A stretch of 45,588 nt of DNA from Ruminococcaceae bacterium UBA6413 (GCA_002437415.1 DJPL01000050.1:44946-90533); one strand, 5' to 3'; shown: positions 24,077 to 32,600, numbered from the stretch's first letter. The notes: generated by a model not told the origin, from the sequence alone. Numbers and translations are program-made.

Positions 24077-24451
24077 GAAGTGATTGGGACGATGACAATA
24101 CTCACACGGTATTCATCGACACACATAATAAAAGGTTTTGACCTTTAACTTGCGAGCACAACAGCTACTCAGACTAAAAACCTTATAGCGATAAAATCGC
24201 AGATTTCCGCAAAAGCGTTTATTATATACGGCTTTCAAGGTAATTACAGGTAAGGTGATCGAAATGTACAGTTTAAGACATTCAAAGAGGCAGTTCTTCT
24301 GATAAAAATCTCTTAAGGATGTGTTGAGTATGGTAATATACACTGACTGTAAAATACAGCATCAAAGAATGGTGCTTAATGAAGAAAGACAGTGAGGTAT
24401 AGTCCAATGTACTAAGATGTACAAGTAGCGTAAACTACGAAAAATGTAAAA

Positions 24452-24540
24452 GTCGGTTATAGTTTAACGGTAAAGGTGACAGGACGAGTTCTGTGAGTAT
24501 ATGCGAAGAACGCATATGGCGATAATACCGATAGCCGATG
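24452..24540 (+). other. tRNA-like 3' module of the large RNA
   Basis: A 7-bp acceptor-like helix (GUCGGUU with AGCCGAU), a segment matching a tRNA D-arm (AGTTTAACGGTAAA, 24461-24474), an anticodon-arm-like hairpin (ACAGG/TTCTGT) and a long variable-arm-like stem (24499-24517). The T-arm consensus (TTCRANTC) and the CCA end are missing, so it is not a working tRNA gene as read. Confidence 0.3.
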
Positions 24541-24565
24541 AGAACAATTGAATATTATAATCAAT

Positions 24566-24602
24566 CGGACTTTGGAGTATGTGTTGCTTCAAAGTCCGTT
24601 TC
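24566..24602 (+). terminator. Terminator-like hairpin ending the large RNA
   Basis: 9-bp stem CGGACTTTG/CAAAGTCCG with a 15-nt loop followed by TTTCC; the T-tract is short. Confidence 0.6.
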
Positions 24603-24617
24603 CATTATGCTCATAAC

Positions 24618-24646
24618 TTGCATTTACCGACAAAAAGTGATATAAT
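24618..24646 (+). promoter_or_regulatory. Promoter of the 266-aa gene
   Basis: TTGCAT (24618-24623), 17-bp spacer, TATAAT (24641-24646). Confidence 0.8.
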
Positions 24647-24673
24647 CAGAAAAACGCAGATGAGGAGATCACT

Positions 24674-25474
24674 ATGATTAAATTACCGAAGATGTATACA
24701 GCAAATTCGATTAAAGCGATGCACGAGAAGCTTAACCTAGATACAGAAACAGTAATGCTGTTATATGATTATTTTGACGCGTTTTCAAATTTTTATGAGA
24801 TGTTACCTTTGAAAGACGCGTATAAGATAATCAAAAAACAAAATGAAGAATTAAAGCTGACGGAAGAAGATTTTATTGCTTTTTCCGAGATAGCAAGGCA
24901 CGAGGAGCATTTCTATTTTATACTCGGCAGTGAAGAACTGGGTAATAGCAGAAAAAAGAGCAAGCCGATGGAAAGAACTATCATTCAAGAATCATTGGCA
25001 CTTTTTGACGAAATATTTTATAAAATGATGGTTGATGCCCGGAAAGGCAAGCCTTTATTTGTTCCCGAGAAAAAGAAGCTGCTCGGATATGTTGATGATT
25101 CGTATATAGAAGAAAATGAATATACAAAGGAACTTGAACGTTTTTTTGTGCAGAAGATGAAATTAAGTCGCACAGATGCATGGAATACTGTCGGTGATTG
25201 TATCAAGGAAATACAAATCAGTGATAGTCCTCTTGAAGAAGCACTCGACTATCTTAATTATCGAAATCTTTTGCCGGAGGAGGAAAATCTCGGTGAGTTG
25301 ATTGACATTATATCACGTTTGAATAACATTACAAGAGCGCCGGTCAATCGTGGATTTACGCCTGTCGAGCTTAATCAGTTCGGCAGAGGTTTGTCTGCCG
25401 ACAGCATAGTTTTTGAAGAAGACGGCATTTTACCTCTTAATGTTATAAACTCAGCGCCGTTAAGCGGAATATAA
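24674..25474 (+). CDS. Hypothetical helical protein, 266 aa
   Basis: Not recognised. Soluble and predicted almost wholly helical, with charged segments rich in Glu, Lys and Leu and no signal peptide. A C-terminal stretch (about 216-235) reads LNNITRAPVNRGFTPVELNQF, similar to the NN-TR-x-G-x-TP-x-EL run often seen in the linker of SEC-C-like or regulator-like proteins of Firmicutes; this gives no function. It has its own promoter and an AGGAG site. Base composition is visibly more AT-rich than the neighbouring housekeeping genes, which may mean later acquisition. It follows the large orphan RNA by 71 bp. Confidence 0.75.
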   Translation: MIKLPKMYTANSIKAMHEKLNLDTETVMLLYDYFDAFSNFYEMLPLKDAYKIIKKQNEELKLTEEDFIAFSEIARHEEHFYFILGSEELGNSRKKSKPMERTIIQESLALFDEIFYKMMVDARKGKPLFVPEKKKLLGYVDDSYIEENEYTKELERFFVQKMKLSRTDAWNTVGDCIKEIQISDSPLEEALDYLNYRNLLPEEENLGELIDIISRLNNITRAPVNRGFTPVELNQFGRGLSADSIVFEEDGILPLNVINSAPLSGI

Positions 25475-25517
25475 TAACAATATTTAAGCAGATGTTAAAG
25501 CGTACTGCGTATATAAA

Positions 25518-25554
25518 AAAGCTGTGATCTCGTTTGTGAAATCACAGCTTTTAT
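25518..25554. terminator. Bidirectional terminator between 266-aa gene and typA
   Basis: 11-bp arms (AAAGCTGTGAT 25518-25528; ATCACAGCTTT 25541-25551) with T-runs on both sides, between convergent genes. Confidence 0.9.
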
Positions 25555-25564
25555 CATATCGTTT

Positions 25565-27397
25565 TTAAGCGTTCTGCTTTCTTCTCTTGGCATCTTCCTT
25601 GGCGCGAAGGTCATTGTCAAGAATTTTCTTTCTGATACGGATCGTCTTTGGAGTTACCTCGACAAGCTCGTCATCGTTTATAAATTCAAGGCTCTCTTCA
25701 AGGCTCATTCTCTTATAGGGGATAAGTCTTAATGCATCGTCACTGCCGCTGGCTCTTGTATTTGTAAGGTGTTTCTTCTTGCAGACATTGACGTTGATAT
25801 CGCCCGCCTTGGGAGATACGCCGACTACCATGCCCTCGTATACGGGAACGCCCGCGTCTATGAACAGTGTACCTCTTTCCTGAGCATTAAACAGACCGTA
25901 AGCCATCGCTGTACCTGATTCAAAAGCAACAAGTGAGCCGACTGTTCTGGTGGGGATCTCACCCATATAAGGACGATAACTGTCGAATACGGTATTCAGT
26001 ACGCCTTCACCCTTTGTATCGGTCATAAACTCACTTCTGTAGCCGAACAGACCTCTTGAGGGGATGAGGAATTCAATTCTTGTTCTGCTTCCTACAGGTT
26101 GCATATGAACAAGCTCTGCCTTTCTGACACCCATTTTCTCCATAACGGAGCCGACACAATTATCGGGAACATCTATCAGCAGACGTTCGATAGGCTCGCA
26201 TCTTACACCGTCGATTTCCTTGAACAATACACGGGGAGTGCTTACAGAAAGCTCATAGCCCTCACGGCGCATTGTTTCGATAAGTATCGACAGGTGCATT
26301 TCGCCTCTGCCTGCTACGTTATATGCATCTGAGTTTTCGCTGTCTGTTACTCTCAGTGATACGTCCTTTAAAAGCTCCTTGTGTAGACGCTCTCTTATCT
26401 GACGTGATGTAACGAACTTGCCCTCTCTGCCTGCGAACGGGCTGTCGTTTACTGAGAACGTCATTTCTACTGTAGGTTCGCTTATTTTTACGAAGGGGAG
26501 CGGCTCGGGATTGTTTACCGAGCAGATAGTCTGACCGATCGTAATTCCCTCGATACCCGATAAGCATACGATATCGCCGATCGTAGCCTCGGTAACGGGA
26601 ACCTTATTCATACCCTCAAAGGTGTAAAGGCTTACTACCTTTGACTTGAAGGGCTTGTGTGAGTTGTTGTAGTCGCAGACCATAACCTCCTGGTTCTGCT
26701 TTATTGTACCTCTTTCAATTCTGCCGACTGCAATTCTGCCAACATAGTCGTTGTAGTCGATAGATGAAACGAGCAGCTGTAAGTCACCGTCGGGGTCGCC
26801 CTCGGGGCAGGGAATATGCTCAATGATCTTGTCAAACAAGGGCTTGAAGTTTTCGCCCATAACATCGGGTGAGTATGAAGCAACACCGTTTCTGCCCGAG
26901 CAGAATATAACAGGGCTGTCGAGCTGTTCGTCAGATGCGTCTAGGTCGAGCAGAAGCTCAAGCACTTCATCTACTACTTCCTTGTTTCTTGCATCAGGAC
27001 GGTCGGTTTTGTTTACAACAACAATTACCTTAAGTCCTAAGTCAAGCGCTTTTTGCAGAACAAATCTTGTCTGGGGCATTGTACCCTCAAAGCTGTCTAC
27101 AAGGAGCAGTACGCCGTTTACCATCTTTAATATACGCTCGACCTCGCCCGAGAAGTCGGCGTGACCGGGGGTGTCTACGATGTTTATCTTAACGCCGTTG
27201 TAGTGTGCGGCGGCATTTTTTGCAAGGATCGTGATACCGCGCTCTCTTTCGAGTGCGTTGCTGTCCATTACGCGGTCTTCTACTTCCTGATTGTCACGGA
27301 ATACGCCGCCCTGCTTTAACATTTCATCGACCAGTGTTGTCTTACCGTGGTCAACGTGTGCGATTATCGCTATATTTCTTAAATCTTCTCTTTTCAA
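25565..27397 (-). CDS. typA: Ribosome-associated translational GTPase TypA/BipA
   Basis: 610-residue elongation-factor-like GTPase that binds the 70S ribosome and helps assembly and stress adaptation. G1 AHVDHGKT (13-20), RERGITI (51-57), DTPGH (75-79) and NKTD (129-132) are intact. Domains II, III and V follow, with the TypA-specific C-terminal domain (GRGEMHLSILIETMRREGYE, PSRGLFGYRSEFMTDTKGEG). The start is TTG at 27397, 8 nt after AAGGAG; the nearby ATG is out of frame. A TATAAT lies at 27442-27447 with a poor -35 box. Confidence 0.96.
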   Translation of the reverse strand: MKREDLRNIAIIAHVDHGKTTLVDEMLKQGGVFRDNQEVEDRVMDSNALERERGITILAKNAAAHYNGVKINIVDTPGHADFSGEVERILKMVNGVLLLVDSFEGTMPQTRFVLQKALDLGLKVIVVVNKTDRPDARNKEVVDEVLELLLDLDASDEQLDSPVIFCSGRNGVASYSPDVMGENFKPLFDKIIEHIPCPEGDPDGDLQLLVSSIDYNDYVGRIAVGRIERGTIKQNQEVMVCDYNNSHKPFKSKVVSLYTFEGMNKVPVTEATIGDIVCLSGIEGITIGQTICSVNNPEPLPFVKISEPTVEMTFSVNDSPFAGREGKFVTSRQIRERLHKELLKDVSLRVTDSENSDAYNVAGRGEMHLSILIETMRREGYELSVSTPRVLFKEIDGVRCEPIERLLIDVPDNCVGSVMEKMGVRKAELVHMQPVGSRTRIEFLIPSRGLFGYRSEFMTDTKGEGVLNTVFDSYRPYMGEIPTRTVGSLVAFESGTAMAYGLFNAQERGTLFIDAGVPVYEGMVVGVSPKAGDINVNVCKKKHLTNTRASGSDDALRLIPYKRMSLEESLEFINDDELVEVTPKTIRIRKKILDNDLRAKEDAKRRKQNA

Positions 27398-27537
27398 CGT
27401 CCATTCTCCTTCTTCGCATAAATTCTGTCTTTATCCTTATAATTATACTCAATTTTCGTGTTTTTTACTAGATTATATTTAGATAATTTTGCACAAGTGA
27501 TAAAAGTTTCGCTTGTTTATTTTTCACAAAAAATAAG

Positions 27538-27558
27538 GAGTCCCCGCAGGGACTCCCG
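27538..27558 (-). terminator. Terminator after the Cys-rich peptide gene
   Basis: 8-bp stem GGAGTCCC/GGGACTCC with a short loop, followed in the minus direction by TTATTTTTTG. Confidence 0.85.
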
Positions 27559-27571
27559 TTTTGGTGGTCTA

Positions 27572-27697
27572 TCAGCAGCCGCAACCTCCGCAGTTGTTGT
27601 TACCACAGCCACAGTCGTTGTTACCGCAACCGCCGCAGCATGAGAATAAGAGAATAAGGATGATGATCCACCAGCAAGAGTTGTTTGAACAGAACAT
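27572..27697 (-). CDS. Tiny Cys/Gly/Asn-rich membrane peptide, 41 aa
   Basis: Short ORF with a strong GGAGG site 8 nt before its ATG and its own terminator, so it is likely real. The peptide starts MFCSNNSCWW, has one hydrophobic segment (IIILILLF) and ends in a Cys-rich tail with repeated CGxCG and CGNN units (11 Cys in 41 residues). Small Gly/Cys-rich hydrophobic peptides of this general type occur in Firmicutes, some tied to sporulation (YjcZ-like), but the high Cys content here is unlike YjcZ. A metal-binding or disulfide-rich surface role is possible. Not assigned. Confidence 0.8.
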   Translation of the reverse strand: MFCSNNSCWWIIILILLFSCCGGCGNNDCGCGNNNCGGCGC

Positions 27698-27859
27698 AAT
27701 ATGTTTCCTCCGTTATTATATTTGAGCTAAGCCGTTTGAGCGTTGCTCATAGTACATAATATGCCGTCGGTTAAAAAGTGTTACTGCTTTATATCCTGCC
27801 TGTTTGTGATTAAATCAATATTTTCTGCCTATAATTGTATAAAGAAAGGCGGTCGTAGT

Positions 27860-30265
27860 ATGGAATTCAACGGATTTACGGATAAAGCAAATGACGCTCT
27901 CACCTGTGCGCTGACCTGCGCTATGAGCATGGGGCATACCTATGTTGGCAGCGAGCATATTTTATACGGGCTGTGCGCTTGCAAAGGCGGAGTGGCATAT
28001 ATGATACTTGAGCAGAGCGGGATAACCTGTGCCGCGGTCATATCACGGATAAATTCGCTTATAGGAAAGGGTCTGCCGACTAAGCTTGACGTATCGGATC
28101 TTACTCCGAGAAGCAAGCGCATACTTGAAGCGGCAGTGCTGATATCGCGTAATTCCGGCAGGAACGCCGCGGGTACGGAGCACATTCTGCGTGCGATAAT
28201 GCGCGACAATGAGTGCTATGCTTCGGTATTTCTGCGTGAGATGGGGCTTGACAGTGAAGCTGTTATAAACAGAAGCGCAGATCCGCTGAAAAAAACGGCG
28301 CAAGGTAAGAACAGCGACAGTAAAAGCGGTAAAGAGCTTTCATCCGTGCTTGCAAAATACGGCAGAGATCTTACTGCGGCGGCGCGCAAGGGAAAGCTTG
28401 ATCCGTGCCTTTGCCGTGAAAAGGAAACGGGGAGAGTTATAGAGATACTGCTCAGGCGCGCAAAGAACAACCCTTGTCTTGTCGGTGAGCCGGGGGTCGG
28501 AAAAACTGCGATTGTTGAGGGGCTAGCGCTGAGGATCGCCGAGGGTAATGTTCCTGCCGAGATTAAGACCAAGCAGATATATATGCTTGACATAACTGCA
28601 ATGCTCGCGGGAGCAAAATATCGCGGTGATTTTGAAGAAAGGCTTAAGAGTGTTTTTGATGAGATAAGAAATGACGGCAATATTATAGTGTTTATTGACG
28701 AAATTCATAATATTGTAGGTGCAGGTGCGGCGGAGGGTGCGATTGATGCGGCAAATATACTGAAACCTATGCTGGCAAGGGGAGAAGTGCGGCTTATCGG
28801 GGCTACCACTAACGCAGAATATAAAAAATATATTGAAAAGGACGCGGCTCTTGAACGCCGATTACAGCCTGTAAGCGTATCCGAGCCCGATATAAACGAA
28901 ACGATAACAATTCTCTGTGGGCTCAAGGAGCGTTATGAGAGCTATCATAAGGTGAAAATCACAGACGGGGCGATAAAGGCGGCGGCTGAGCTTTCCGCAA
29001 GGTATATAAACGACCGCTTTCTGCCCGATAAAGCAATCGACCTTATAGATGAAGCGGCGGCTAAGGTGAGAGCCTCGGGAAGGGCAAGGGAAGACTCGGC
29101 AGATAAGAATATCAGGTTGAAAGAACTGTCGGAGAGAAAGATAAAAGCGATAAATGATAAGGACTTTGCGCTTGCGTTAAGACTTCGCGAGGAGGAAAAA
29201 GCGGCAGCGGCTGAAACTGCGGCTGATAAATATACCGCCGTGCTTACCGAAAAGGATATTGCCGAGGTTGTGACAAGCTATACAGGAATACCTGTAAGCT
29301 GTGACGATGACAAGGCAAAGAAGCTTGCCGAGCTTGAAAAAATATTGTCTGCCAAGATCACAGGGCAGACTGCGGCGATATCCGCCATTGCGAATGCAGT
29401 ACGAAGAGGACGCTCGGGGCTTTCAGACGAGCATCGTCCGACAGGCTCATTTATATTCCTCGGTACAAGCGGGGTAGGCAAGACCAAGTGCTGTAAGGAG
29501 CTTGCGAGGGCTTTGTTCGGCGATGAAAAGGCGCTGATACGCTTCGATATGTCGGAATACAGCGAAAAGCACTCGGTGTCAAAGCTTATAGGCGCTCCTG
29601 CGGGATATGTCGGGTATGAAGACGGCGGAAAGCTTATCGACCGGGTAAGACGTGCGCCGTATAGCGTTGTATTGTTTGATGAAATAGAAAAAGCGCACCC
29701 CGATATATTTGACATTCTGCTGCAGGTGCTTGATGACGGGCATCTGACAGACTCGGCGGGAAGAACGGCAGACTTTACAAATACGGTTATCATTATGACC
29801 GGAAATATCGGCAGCAGGCTTATAAGCGGCGGCAAAAACAAGCTGGGTTTCGGCACTCAGCAAAGACAGAGCGCTATATCGGAGCTTATAAGAAATGAAC
29901 TAAAGGAATATTTCCGCCCCGAATTTCTCGGTAGGGTTGATGAAGTGATAGTGTTCAATGAACTGGGAATGAGCGATTACAAGCAGATATGCGGCAATAT
30001 GCTGTCGGAGCTTGCCGAAAGGTGCAAGCGGCAGGGAATAGCTCTGTCGTGGAGCGAGCGTTTGTCGGACAGAATATGCGCGGAAGCGGAAAAAATGCAC
30101 GAGGGCGCACGACCGATAGCAAAGCTTATTGATAAAAATGTAATGAACTGTATATCCGACGGCATAATAAACGGGGAGTTTTCAGACGGAGATGAGATAT
30201 ATGCAGATGTTTCGGAAAGCGGCGGCTATACCGTGAAAAGGCTGTGCGCGGATAAGCTGGGATGA
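27860..30265 (+). CDS. clpC: ATP-dependent Clp protease ATP-binding subunit ClpC
   Basis: 801-residue Hsp100 unfoldase that feeds proteins to ClpP. Clp_N repeat region 1-145 (TYVGSEHILYGL), NBD1 with Walker A GEPGVGKT near 210 and VFIDEIHNIVGAG near 280, a short middle segment with a UVR-like stretch (KAINDKDFALALRLREEE), and NBD2 with GTSGVGKTK near 535 and VVLFDEIEKAHPDIF. The C-terminal D2 small domain ends near 795. The start at 27860 (MEFNGFTDKAN) matches the family and follows AAAGGCGG; the frame extends 39 codons upstream, but that part has no ClpC similarity. No mcsA/mcsB/ctsR genes adjoin it, unlike in Bacillus. Confidence 0.94.
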   Translation: MEFNGFTDKANDALTCALTCAMSMGHTYVGSEHILYGLCACKGGVAYMILEQSGITCAAVISRINSLIGKGLPTKLDVSDLTPRSKRILEAAVLISRNSGRNAAGTEHILRAIMRDNECYASVFLREMGLDSEAVINRSADPLKKTAQGKNSDSKSGKELSSVLAKYGRDLTAAARKGKLDPCLCREKETGRVIEILLRRAKNNPCLVGEPGVGKTAIVEGLALRIAEGNVPAEIKTKQIYMLDITAMLAGAKYRGDFEERLKSVFDEIRNDGNIIVFIDEIHNIVGAGAAEGAIDAANILKPMLARGEVRLIGATTNAEYKKYIEKDAALERRLQPVSVSEPDINETITILCGLKERYESYHKVKITDGAIKAAAELSARYINDRFLPDKAIDLIDEAAAKVRASGRAREDSADKNIRLKELSERKIKAINDKDFALALRLREEEKAAAAETAADKYTAVLTEKDIAEVVTSYTGIPVSCDDDKAKKLAELEKILSAKITGQTAAISAIANAVRRGRSGLSDEHRPTGSFIFLGTSGVGKTKCCKELARALFGDEKALIRFDMSEYSEKHSVSKLIGAPAGYVGYEDGGKLIDRVRRAPYSVVLFDEIEKAHPDIFDILLQVLDDGHLTDSAGRTADFTNTVIIMTGNIGSRLISGGKNKLGFGTQQRQSAISELIRNELKEYFRPEFLGRVDEVIVFNELGMSDYKQICGNMLSELAERCKRQGIALSWSERLSDRICAEAEKMHEGARPIAKLIDKNVMNCISDGIINGEFSDGDEIYADVSESGGYTVKRLCADKLG

Positions 30266-30277
30266 TCGGATAAAAAT

Positions 30278-30307
30278 GGCACTCCGCATTTTACCGCGGA
30301 GCGCCGT
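30278..30307. terminator. Terminator between clpC and diguanylate cyclase gene
   Basis: 10-bp stem with one mismatch (30278-30287 and 30295-30304) between convergent genes; a short T-run follows on the plus strand. Confidence 0.75.
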
Positions 30308-30320
30308 TTCATATTCTGTC

Positions 30321-32006
30321 TTATCTGTTATCCACATAACCGACAGCCTTTGCTGTCTTTTTGATCTCCTGTTTGTCAAGATACATCTGCTTGTCGGCGT
30401 GCTTGAACACATCGACATAGTCGTTATCATCTGCGGAATTTATCGCATATCCGATCGCAATGCGAACTCCGAGCTCATAGTGCTTTGCGTTGCGGTTGAA
30501 CAGCTCCTGTTCGGCTCTGAACTCTTTTACCAGCTTTTCGCAAAGTCCGTCCTCCGGGGCGTTTATTATTACCGCAAATTCGTCACCGCCGATGCGGAAT
30601 ATGCTGTATTTGTCAAAAATCCTTTTGATTATCGTACTTGCATCGGATATCAGCATATCGCCGAACTCGTGACCGTACTTGTCGTTGTACATTTTAAGAT
30701 AATTTATATCCATAACAAATACGGCATAATCGCCCGGGCTGTGGTTAGCCATTTTGTCGATGCGCTGTATTGCGTCCTGATATGCCGCCTTGTTTCCGAC
30801 ACCTGTAGCGGCATCGGTATATGCCTGCTTGTTGATCTTATCAATATATTTTTTCAGCATTTTTACGGTATCTTTGTAGCGCGCGGCGAGTACTCCGATT
30901 TCGTCCTTGGTTTTACATTCGATCTCTACATCAAGGTCACCCGCAGAGATTTTCTTAGAAACCTCGGTCAGATGCTTTATAGGCTTTACTATAATATTAG
31001 TAAACTTAAATGTCAGCAGTGAAGCGAATATCAGTGCGACAAGTACAGCGATCACATCGTGGATCATAACGACAGAACGCTTTTCGTTTATTTCCTTTTC
31101 GGGAACGGTAATGACTATACTCATACCGTTAGACAGCTTTTTAGCACACAGCTTACGCTTTTCACCTTCAAAATTGAGTATTGTGATGACATCGCCGACA
31201 TCCTCTTGGTCAAAGCGCTCGTCAACTACGGTAAGCTGATTGTTGTCTTTCAGCTCATCTACCGATATTCCATTCGGGTACTGCTTGTGATAAATTATAT
31301 CACCGCTCTTGCTACAGAGAAAAGCGTAGCCTGTCTGATACAGCTTGATCTCGTTTATCATGGAGATTATGCGGCGCATATCTATATCCATACCGATAAC
31401 GCCTATCGCTGTACCGCTTTCATCATAGAAAGGTATAACGTATGATATCATATAAACATCGTTTAGGTTCTTGTTTATGTACGGGTCGAGCCAGACCGCT
31501 TTTTTAGCTTTAAGAGGCTCATAATACCATGCAACGTGTTCTTTATCGTTTTCGTCAAACTCTTCTATATCGGTAAGCTCGTGCTCGTTTATCCTTTCGT
31601 TGCGGCTGTCCTTTACCCAGAATACGCCTTTTGATGAAAGATCAAGATCTTTGTTATACCGGATATAGCTGCAGATCGATGCGTCTGTATTTGACATCAC
31701 ATTCTTCAGCAGCTGACCCACCGCATCATTGTAGTCGGCAAGCTTATCCGGGTCGTCTTTAAATTCGGTTATACTGTGAAAACGATTAAGCACATAGTCA
31801 TAGCAGGTATTCATAGCAAGCTCGACCGCAGAAAAAAGCTGGTCAATGCTCTGAGTACTTGTAGACGCTTGCAGCTGCATTATGGTTTCCGAGTCCTCGT
31901 TTGCTATGCTGTCAATACCGATAATGCTTATTGAGCCGATAGCCAGCGAGCATATCAGAACACAACTGATCATCAGCAGGACAAATTTATCGCGTATAGA
32001 TTTCAC
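30321..32006 (-). CDS. Membrane diguanylate cyclase, dCache-HAMP-GGDEF
   Basis: 561-residue sensor that would make cyclic di-GMP. Membrane segment near residues 10-31, extracellular double-Cache-like domain to about 290 (YMISYVIPFYDESGTAIGVIGMDIDM is typical of dCache), second membrane segment near 308-330, HAMP (VKPIKHLTEVSKKISAGDLDVEIE), then a GGDEF domain. The active-site motif RIGGDEFAV (about 467-475) is intact, so activity is expected. The inhibitory RxxD site is absent at the usual position (Phe and Tyr occupy the Arg and Asp places). Start is GTG at 32006 after GGGAGGGG. The input ligand is unknown. Confidence 0.9.
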   Translation of the reverse strand: MKSIRDKFVLLMISCVLICSLAIGSISIIGIDSIANEDSETIMQLQASTSTQSIDQLFSAVELAMNTCYDYVLNRFHSITEFKDDPDKLADYNDAVGQLLKNVMSNTDASICSYIRYNKDLDLSSKGVFWVKDSRNERINEHELTDIEEFDENDKEHVAWYYEPLKAKKAVWLDPYINKNLNDVYMISYVIPFYDESGTAIGVIGMDIDMRRIISMINEIKLYQTGYAFLCSKSGDIIYHKQYPNGISVDELKDNNQLTVVDERFDQEDVGDVITILNFEGEKRKLCAKKLSNGMSIVITVPEKEINEKRSVVMIHDVIAVLVALIFASLLTFKFTNIIVKPIKHLTEVSKKISAGDLDVEIECKTKDEIGVLAARYKDTVKMLKKYIDKINKQAYTDAATGVGNKAAYQDAIQRIDKMANHSPGDYAVFVMDINYLKMYNDKYGHEFGDMLISDASTIIKRIFDKYSIFRIGGDEFAVIINAPEDGLCEKLVKEFRAEQELFNRNAKHYELGVRIAIGYAINSADDNDYVDVFKHADKQMYLDKQEIKKTAKAVGYVDNR

Positions 32007-32057
32007 AGGGCACCCCTCCCTATAAATCAAATTTTTTATCTGTATGTTATTATTAAA

Positions 32058-32086
32058 ATTATAACATTTTTCGACGCTAAAATCAA
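32058..32086 (-). promoter_or_regulatory. Promoter of the diguanylate cyclase gene
   Basis: TTGATT (32081-32086), 17-bp spacer, TATAAT (32058-32063) on the minus strand. Confidence 0.8.
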
Positions 32087-32124
32087 GCACTTTTTTGTAT
32101 AAAATGCAGAGGTTTAACTGCTTT

Positions 32125-32451
32125 TTATGAAATTATACGACCTCCGTTTTTTATGATATACCTCGTGACTTCTGACGCGTCGTTTTTGTTGCAACGAATT
32201 TTTGCGGTAACTCCGCGGCGGTTTTCTATATCATCAAGTGTGGTATTCTCGGGAAATACGGGGCAGAATATATTGGTGAGACAGTTAGCACCCGGTACTG
32301 TCAAAGGAACTATGCCGCTGTAGCTGTAATATCCGTCGGTGATCTGAGTTGTATACATATCCGATGATGCGCTGTATAATGCGTTTATATATACTGCGAC
32401 ACGCTCTGCGGTGTCTGTGTCATTAAATTTTGCGGTAATTTCTGTTTTCAT
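32125..32451 (-). CDS. Hypothetical protein, 108 aa
   Basis: Not recognised. Small soluble protein, no signal peptide, with alternating strand and helix pattern suggesting an alpha/beta sandwich such as a ferredoxin-like fold. Start has a good GGAGG site; a TATAAT (32478-32483) lies upstream but without a clear -35 box. It is divergent from the DUF951-prfA operon. Confidence 0.7.
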   Translation of the reverse strand: MKTEITAKFNDTDTAERVAVYINALYSASSDMYTTQITDGYYSYSGIVPLTVPGANCLTNIFCPVFPENTTLDDIENRRGVTAKIRCNKNDASEVTRYIIKNGGRIIS

Positions 32452-32540
32452 TTTGTTTTCCTCCGTTTCTTGTTATGATTATACCCGTATCGCAAGTGGT
32501 AATTCGGACTGAATATTTTACATAAAAATTCGCCCGGTAA

Positions 32541-32569
32541 TTGCAAAACGGACAAAAATGTGGTACAAT
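32541..32569 (+). promoter_or_regulatory. Promoter of the DUF951-prfA operon
   Basis: TTGCAA (32541-32546), 17-bp spacer, TACAAT (32564-32569), about 30 bp before the DUF951 start. Confidence 0.75.
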
Positions 32570-32600
32570 ATATTAAATATTGATGAAAGGAGCGGAGCTG

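Larger units (their letters stand above)
23885..24602 (+). ncRNA. Large orphan structured RNA, about 720 nt
   Basis: No gene of normal length is present here on either strand, yet the stretch has a promoter, a terminator-like end (arms 24566-24574 and 24590-24598) and a dense set of helices. Perfect or near-perfect pairs: 23911-23919/23954-23962, 23968-23975/23985-23992, 24090-24101/24109-24118, 24131-24136/24141-24146, 24188-24192/24196-24200, 24347-24351/24355-24359, 24408-24412/24419-24423, 24425-24428/24435-24438, 24499-24505/24511-24517 and 24452-24460/24531-24539. Longer-range arms 24048-24056 plus 24059-24065 pair with 24151-24157 plus 24159-24161 and 24170-24175, enclosing a junction. 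This architecture recalls large ornate bacterial RNAs such as ROOL, GOLLD and OLE, but no family was recognised. Exact ends and function are unknown. Confidence 0.6.

Noticed and set aside
24167..24405. Group I intron core: CAGACTA (24170-24176) and TATAGTCC (24398-24405) resemble the two P7 strands
   Set aside because: CAGACT pairs better with AGTCTG (24048-24053) in a continuous local helix; no P4/P6 elements, no split exon and no homing endonuclease were found. A covariance search could reopen this.
24452..24540. Functional tRNA gene
   Set aside because: No T-arm consensus, no CCA, and the anticodon loop has the wrong size; kept only as a tRNA-like module.
22252..25564. Integrated mobile element or prophage around the orphan RNA
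   Set aside because: No integrase, transposase, att-like direct repeats or phage genes are present; the only hint is the AT-rich unknown gene.
27743..27859. N-terminal extension of clpC by 39 codons
   Set aside because: Family members begin at the MEFNGFTDKA position, which follows a ribosome-binding site; the extension covers the promoter region.
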